Assembly (NCBI GenBank): GCA_003159055.1
Contig: PMLH01000418.1
Span: 2,340 to 12,912 of the forward strand
Reading direction: 5' to 3'
Source: Myxococcales bacterium
Lineage (GTDB): Bacteria; Myxococcota; Polyangia; Fen-1088
Length of the DNA: 10,573 nt
Both the position numbers and the translations under genes were made by a program. Positions 7,556 through 10,573 of the stretch are shown here, one piece after another (position 1 is the stretch's first letter; each line of letters starts with the position of its first letter). The notes beneath the pieces were generated by a model. It was not told the origin of the DNA, did no database searches, and was given only the letters and a program-made list of their open reading frames with translations.

Positions 7556-7795
7556 TCAAAAATTCCAAGCCGCCCACCCGAATGCTAGCGACGAGATCCC
7601 CGACAGGGTGATCTCCCCTGAATTCTTGTACCATCCGTTAGGAGCCAATGCTACTGCAGCTCCGCTTTGATTGGGGTCAGCATAGACGACCCAATACCCC
7701 GCATACGTCCTGATGGACGCAACGTTGTCATCCATGCCCTGGTTCCACAAGTAGTTGGCCCATCCAATCGGGTTATCTCCGTTGTTCGCGCAAGC
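7556..7795 (-). pseudogene. C-terminal remnant of a beta/gamma-crystallin-like or I36-inhibitor-like secreted protein
   Basis: The minus-strand frame from the TAG at 7796-7798 to the TGA at 7556 encodes about 79 residues. It contains NNGDNPIGWANYLWNQGMDD, NVASIRTY, then GYWVVYADPNQSGAAVALAP and GWYKNSGEI...SSLAF. A '(D)D(N)xxSxR' segment followed by a Tyr/Asp-rich strand with 'Y.D.N..G..V.L..G.Y' is the pattern of beta/gamma-crystallin motifs and of the related I36 peptidase-inhibitor family. Such proteins are secreted, small, and Ca-binding or inhibitory. There is no start codon of quality and no signal peptide; the N-terminal half is missing because the frame runs into the HipA-like gene of the opposite strand. 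The 3' end (stop) looks natural. Family call is moderate; the fact that it is a truncated gene is more secure. Confidence 0.5.
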
Positions 7796-8306
7796 CTATG
7801 GATGCCTGAGATTTGGAGCCAAGGGAGACTCGCTAGCTCCGATCGTTCCAGAGAGCTTTGCAGAAGACGAGCCCACCTTGGCGGCCGAGATCGTGATTTT
7901 CGACTGCTGGATCGCAAACGAGGATAGGCACGAAAGGAATCTGGCCTATGTGAGAGGCCACACGGCCCCCATGATCTTCGACCATGATCAGTCACTTTTC
8001 GGCGCGAACGGTGGCAGGCGCCTAGACCGCCTAGCGAATGTACGAGACGATGTTATACTGAACGGGTGTTTAGCACCGTACATCACAAGCTACGACGCTT
8101 TCACGTCTTTTTCTGGACGCATCGGAATGGTGTGCGCTTCCAGGAACGCGATGATGCGACCGATCTTCGAGGAGGCCAGAAGAGCGAAGGCGATTTCTGA
8201 GGATGAGGAAATACAACTGATCGAATTCCTAGAGCATCGAGCGTCTAGGCTGCTAGAAATGTTCAAAAAGCTCCCGAATTTGAAGGGGCAGATGGTGCTC
8301 ACATGA
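7755..8306 (+). pseudogene. 5'-truncated HipA-like kinase, catalytic half only
   Basis: The frame opens after a TAG at 7752-7754, but homology-like sequence begins only near 7797 (YGCLRFGAKGD). LAAEIVIFDCWIANEDRHERNL carries the HipA-type catalytic loop: NEDRHERN at about residues 55-62 from the TTG at 7755, the Asp at 7923-7925 as catalytic base, and the last Asn as a metal ligand. MIFDHDQSLFG provides the second metal-binding Asp. A helical C-terminal part ends at a TGA overlapping the next gene by ATGA. Full-length proteins of the HipA-like family (Pfam HipA_2 type) have about 80-100 more N-terminal residues forming the ATP-binding lobe. Here the crystallin-like remnant occupies their place on the other strand. 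There is no in-frame ATG before residue 73. So it is most likely inactive, though the catalytic residues are intact. Confidence 0.7.
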
Positions 8307-9103
8307 ACGCCAAGTGGCTTATCGCAAAATACATCCCCGATATGAAACGGCGTGAGCCGAGGAATATCGGCGTCATCCTGCTGAAGGATGGGAAGCCATA
8401 CCTGCGCTTTCGCGGCAGGGATAAAACTGACGGGAAAATCGATGGGAACAAGACCAAGTTCCAAAAGTCGGTCGACAACTACCGGGCATGGATCACGTAT
8501 TGGGAGTACGCGGCAAGGAAAGGTGACATTCAGGGGCTCCTTGGGGGCGCGCGACCAGACGACAACTTCATCCTGGAGTTCGGTGGAGAGAGAATCGTCG
8601 GTTCCGAACTGACAGAACCAGAGAACTTCGCTGATGAACTTTTCCATCAGCTTGTTGATTCCGAAGAGGTTTACGTCGAGCAAAGGCGCGAATCCGTGAA
8701 ATCCGTGATCGAGCAGGTCTTCAACAAACTGGACATATCCGACAAGGTCGAACGCAACCAAGTATTGCCTGGGACAGCGGATGACGACCACATCGTCTTC
8801 GATTTCAAATACAAGAATGGCAAGAACACATGGATGAAGCACGTCTCTTTGGGGCGAAGCGAAAAGCTCGTATGGGAGCCACTTCACTCTGCTGCGTGGG
8901 CGTTTGACAGCGCAATGAAGATCGACCACGGATGTCAGTTGGTCGCGCTTGTCTCGAATCAGGACGGAGAAATGGATCCGCGCCCGGTTGAATTCCTCTC
9001 AAAACACTGTGGAAAGGTGATCGACGTCTCCGACGAAGCGCTCGCAGACAGCGGCGCGGATGGACTAAGAGCGGTGCTTGGGCTCGATGCTGTCCACGCC
9101 TAG
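8303..9103 (+). CDS. DUF3037-like protein, partner of the HipA-like kinase
   Basis: A soluble protein of 266 residues with no signal peptide or membrane helix. The N-terminus AKYIPDMKRREPRNIGVILL (8-27) fits the opening of DUF3037 proteins ('..R..PD....E..NIGV.L..'). The rest is rich in charged residues and has no enzyme motif that I recognise. DUF3037 genes are commonly found next to HipA_2-type kinases, and here the two overlap by ATGA, which supports a functional pair. The ATG at 8303 is set by that overlap; AAGGGG lies 14 nt upstream, too far to be a strong ribosome site, so translation probably depended on the kinase gene. Local GC is about half (31 of 60 in 8321-8380), against 41 of 60 in 5161-5220, so the pair looks horizontally acquired. 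The protein is longer than a minimal DUF3037 domain, so an extra C-terminal domain is likely. Confidence 0.7.
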   Translation: MNAKWLIAKYIPDMKRREPRNIGVILLKDGKPYLRFRGRDKTDGKIDGNKTKFQKSVDNYRAWITYWEYAARKGDIQGLLGGARPDDNFILEFGGERIVGSELTEPENFADELFHQLVDSEEVYVEQRRESVKSVIEQVFNKLDISDKVERNQVLPGTADDDHIVFDFKYKNGKNTWMKHVSLGRSEKLVWEPLHSAAWAFDSAMKIDHGCQLVALVSNQDGEMDPRPVEFLSKHCGKVIDVSDEALADSGADGLRAVLGLDAVHA

Positions 9104-9105
9104 GA

Positions 9106-9303
9106 TCTGTAACTCGGGCCGCCTGGACCTTGGCATCGGCGGACAAAGCCTACCTCGCCCACGAGAACCTAGCCGCTATCGAGACGACTGGCGCCGCTGC
9201 CTTCATTCCATTCAGAGTCAACAGCCAGAGCGACGGCTTCGCCGCGTGGCGCAAGATGCACGCGGTCTTCATGTTCAAGCAGGGGTCCAATCCGGAAACA
9301 CTG
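9106..9303 (+). mobile_element. Internal fragment of a DDE transposase (IS remnant)
   Basis: One frame reads ASADKAYLAHENLAAIETTG, then AAAFIPFRVNSQSDGFAAWR and KMHAVFMFKQ. 'ADKAYLS.ENL..IE..GA.PFIPFK.NS' followed by 'WRKM...FM' is the well-known segment around the second catalytic Asp in DDE_Tnp_1 (IS4/IS1182-type) transposases. The Asp is kept (ADKAY). The first catalytic Asp and nearly everything before it are missing. The end GSNPET could be a collapsed version of the 'RSNVET' segment holding the catalytic Glu, after an internal deletion, or chance. The fragment starts right behind the DUF3037-like stop codon and ends at the edge of repeat copy 2. No terminal inverted repeats or target-site duplication are visible. 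Confidence 0.7.
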
Positions 9304-9750
9304 ATGCCGTAGTCGTTGTCCTACTCGGCTGGCAGCAAGAGATCGAGCTCGTCGAGGCTCATTTCGGTCACCCCCACCACGCCAGCATCGATGACTTGTA
9401 GTCCGAGTGGCTGCACCCTGATCTCCGCCTGACCCGCGTCGGCGACGGACTCCGCCTCATAGGCGAGGTACACGTCGCCGCCCATCCCGACGGGGCGCAA
9501 GAAGCCGGCCTGGCCGCGATCCGGCGCCGCACTTACTGCTGGTATCTGCTCGCGCGCGACCATCGTTGGGACGAACTGGGCCGAGCCGATGCCAGCCATC
9601 TTGTAACTATCGCCGTCGCGGACCACCCCGACGACGGCGAAGTAATCGCCGCTGATTGAAGCCAGCAAACGCCAGGAGCCGCGAAACACCAGCCGCGACC
9701 CCTTGTGAACGTCGAATTCCCCCCAGGGCCTGCCCAACTGAATAGTGTCG
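9304..9750. repeat. 447-nt direct repeat, copy 2
   Basis: This is the partner of 6606-7052, 2698 nt downstream, in the same orientation and without indels. It abuts the transposase fragment on its left edge. On the right, similarity resumes after a 60-nt in-frame deletion relative to copy 1, for roughly another dozen bases. Confidence 0.9.
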
Positions 9751-9770
9751 TGAACGCCGGTTGCCGGCAT
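9321..9770 (-). pseudogene. N-terminally truncated second copy of the lipoprotein
   Basis: About 149 codons from an ATG at 9770, or open from 9806 with no better start. From DTIQLGRPWGEF onward the protein equals the C-terminal two-thirds of the 224-residue lipoprotein, with about 18 amino-acid changes and no frameshift; it ends DELDLLLPAE. Just before that, ATGVHDTI replaces ETGVD...ADTI, a loss of 20 residues in frame. The signal peptide, lipobox Cys and low-complexity linker are absent; instead the frame runs into scrap sequence and the kinase stop codon. Without export it should not act like its sibling. The intact reading frame suggests either recent origin, gene conversion with copy 1, or selection on the domain. 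The Met at 9770 has no Shine-Dalgarno and is part of the oxidoreductase-like scrap. Confidence 0.7.
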
Positions 9771-9805
9771 CCTTTCCCGCGGCCGCGACGGGTCGTGGAC
9801 TACAA
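9766..9805 (+). repeat. 40-nt scrap of the oxidoreductase 3' region
   Basis: The plus strand matches 5573-5613 (the coding region of the GRYGSWTYN tail) at 38 of 41 aligned positions, with two substitutions and one deleted base. It is out of frame, in the same orientation, and squeezed between the truncated lipoprotein copy and the kinase stop codon. It is probably a recombination scar or the last trace of a second oxidoreductase gene. Confidence 0.8.
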
Positions 9806-9806
9806 C

Positions 9807-10573
9807 CTACCTGCCAAGCACGATGGCCAACCCGACGGCAGCGGCCAGGATCAGGCCGAAAGCCAGAAGCCTCGGCCAGGCGCGTGTCTTCGGTGCGCGG
9901 TCAACCGATCCCCCGCTGCTGCCGATACCTGTCACCGATTCTGCGGTGACCAAGAAAAGCTGACGAGTGACCCGCGGCAGCTCGCCACCCAAACGATCGG
10001 CGATGCGAGCGAGTTGCCGTGCGATTTCGATGAAGGTGGGGCGACGATTGCGATCCTTGGTCATCATGGCGCAGATGGCCTCGGCCAGTTCCGGATCTGT
10101 GTCGGGAAACTCGACGCGCGGGTCTGGCGTGGGCGCCGACAAGTGCATGCGCATCACTTCCAGGTATTCCTTCACAGAAGGTCCCGGTGTTGCACGGAAC
10201 GGCGGATGTCCGGTGAGCAGGTGAAACAGGGTGCAGCCGAGAGCGTACACGTCCGCGCGCTCGTCCAGCTCTTCGCCCCTGGCTTGCTCTGGCGCGATGT
10301 AGTCCGCGGTGCCGACCACCATTCCTCGCGCGGTCAGGCTCTTGTCCGCGGCATAGGACTTGGCCAGTCCGAAATCTGTGACCTTCAGGACGCCGTGGCG
10401 CGAGATGCCGAGATTGGCCGGCTTCACATCGCGGTGGATGATGCCGGCCCTCGCCGCCTCGCCGAGTCCGGTCGAGGCTTCCGCCCCGATCTGGGCGACC
10501 ACCGAGCTTGGCAGGGGGCCCCGCTCTTCCAGCAGCTTCTGCGTGTCCCCTCCCTCGAGCAACTCCATGGCGT
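9807..10573 (-). CDS. Membrane-anchored eukaryotic-type Ser/Thr protein kinase (N-terminus outside the window)
   Basis: The frame runs off the right edge; about 255 C-terminal residues are seen. Beginning at MELLEGGDTQKLL (the hinge after the N-lobe), it shows the catalytic loop HRDVKPAN, the DFG motif in TDFGLAKS, the activation-segment end ADYIAPEQARG, then DERADVYALGCTLFHLLTGHPPF and the C-lobe helices with RNRRPTF. These are the complete Hanks-type signatures of an active kinase, so Ser/Thr phosphorylation is expected. A linker (Ser/Gly/Thr-rich) follows and then a membrane helix (WPRLLAFGLILAAAVGLAIVL), ending Gly-Arg-stop just behind it. There is thus no extracellular sensor domain; either this kinase lacks one or its C-terminus was cut at the junction near 9806. 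The phosphate-binding loop and catalytic Lys lie outside the window. Hanks-type kinases of this build are abundant in Myxococcota. Confidence 0.9.
   Translation of the reverse strand, partial: AMELLEGGDTQKLLEERGPLPSSVVAQIGAEASTGLGEAARAGIIHRDVKPANLGISRHGVLKVTDFGLAKSYAADKSLTARGMVVGTADYIAPEQARGEELDERADVYALGCTLFHLLTGHPPFRATPGPSVKEYLEVMRMHLSAPTPDPRVEFPDTDPELAEAICAMMTKDRNRRPTFIEIARQLARIADRLGGELPRVTRQLFLVTAESVTGIGSSGGSVDRAPKTRAWPRLLAFGLILAAAVGLAIVLGR

Noticed and set aside
8090..8929. Long minus-strand open frame across the kinase and DUF3037-like genes.
   Set aside because: The plus-strand frames carry catalytic motifs and an ATGA overlap; the antisense frame spans the gene boundary and shows no recognisable motif.
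9304..9750. Copy 2 considered as an IS end or terminal repeat of a transposon.
   Set aside because: The repeats are protein-coding with lipoprotein homology, and no terminal inverted repeats or target duplications are seen at the edges.
1..10573. tRNA, rRNA, riboswitch or CRISPR array.
   Set aside because: No cloverleaf-like sequence, conserved rRNA words, riboswitch core or regular repeat-spacer pattern was seen by eye on either strand.

Overview
The window looks like chromosomal DNA of a high-GC, predatory-type deltaproteobacterium (Myxococcota, perhaps the Polyangia side). The basis is indirect: a Gly/Thr/Ala-rich tether in front of CxxCH haem motifs, a eukaryotic-type Ser/Thr kinase, a lipoprotein with a low-complexity acidic N-terminus, and G/C-ending codons in most genes. 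The taxon is inferred from style, not from a marker gene.

Left part (1-6417), ordinary high-GC sequence. The 3' end of an exported c-type-cytochrome-like protein faces a PIG-V-like membrane mannosyltransferase, with an inverted repeat between their stop codons. Divergent from the latter are a 548-residue polytopic protein of GT-C character, a small zinc-ribbon/membrane protein of the 'NPYAAP' type, and a tightly coupled pair: an FAD/NAD-binding oxidoreductase of the UDP-galactopyranose-mutase/protoporphyrinogen-oxidase fold and a dolichyl-phosphate-mannose-synthase-like GT2. A consistent reading is a small glycan-assembly locus: the GT2 loads a sugar on a polyprenyl phosphate, GT-C enzymes use lipid-linked sugar on the far side of the membrane, and the oxidoreductase modifies a sugar or lipid carrier. 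This is inference from family and order.

Right part (6606-9806), a patchwork. A complete lipoprotein gene (minus strand) and a 5'-truncated second copy form two direct repeats of 447 nt each, about 92% identical by hand count and without indels. They enclose about 2.25 kb of unrelated pieces: the lipoprotein 5' end and leader, an unassigned stretch, the C-terminal remnant of a beta/gamma-crystallin- or I36-like secreted protein (minus), the catalytic half of a HipA-like kinase (plus), an intact DUF3037-like partner gene overlapping it by ATGA, and an internal fragment of a DDE transposase. The kinase/DUF3037 pair is visibly AT-richer than its surroundings and looks imported. Right of the second repeat lies a 40-nt scrap matching the 3' end of the oxidoreductase gene 4.2 kb away, immediately before the kinase stop codon.

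Right edge (9807-10573): the C-terminal part of a membrane-anchored Ser/Thr protein kinase on the minus strand, running off the window.

The most noteworthy material is the HipA-like/DUF3037-like pair, a poorly characterised two-gene module here cut through its kinase gene, and the junctions around it, which can be placed to within a few bases because each side still reads as recognisable protein.
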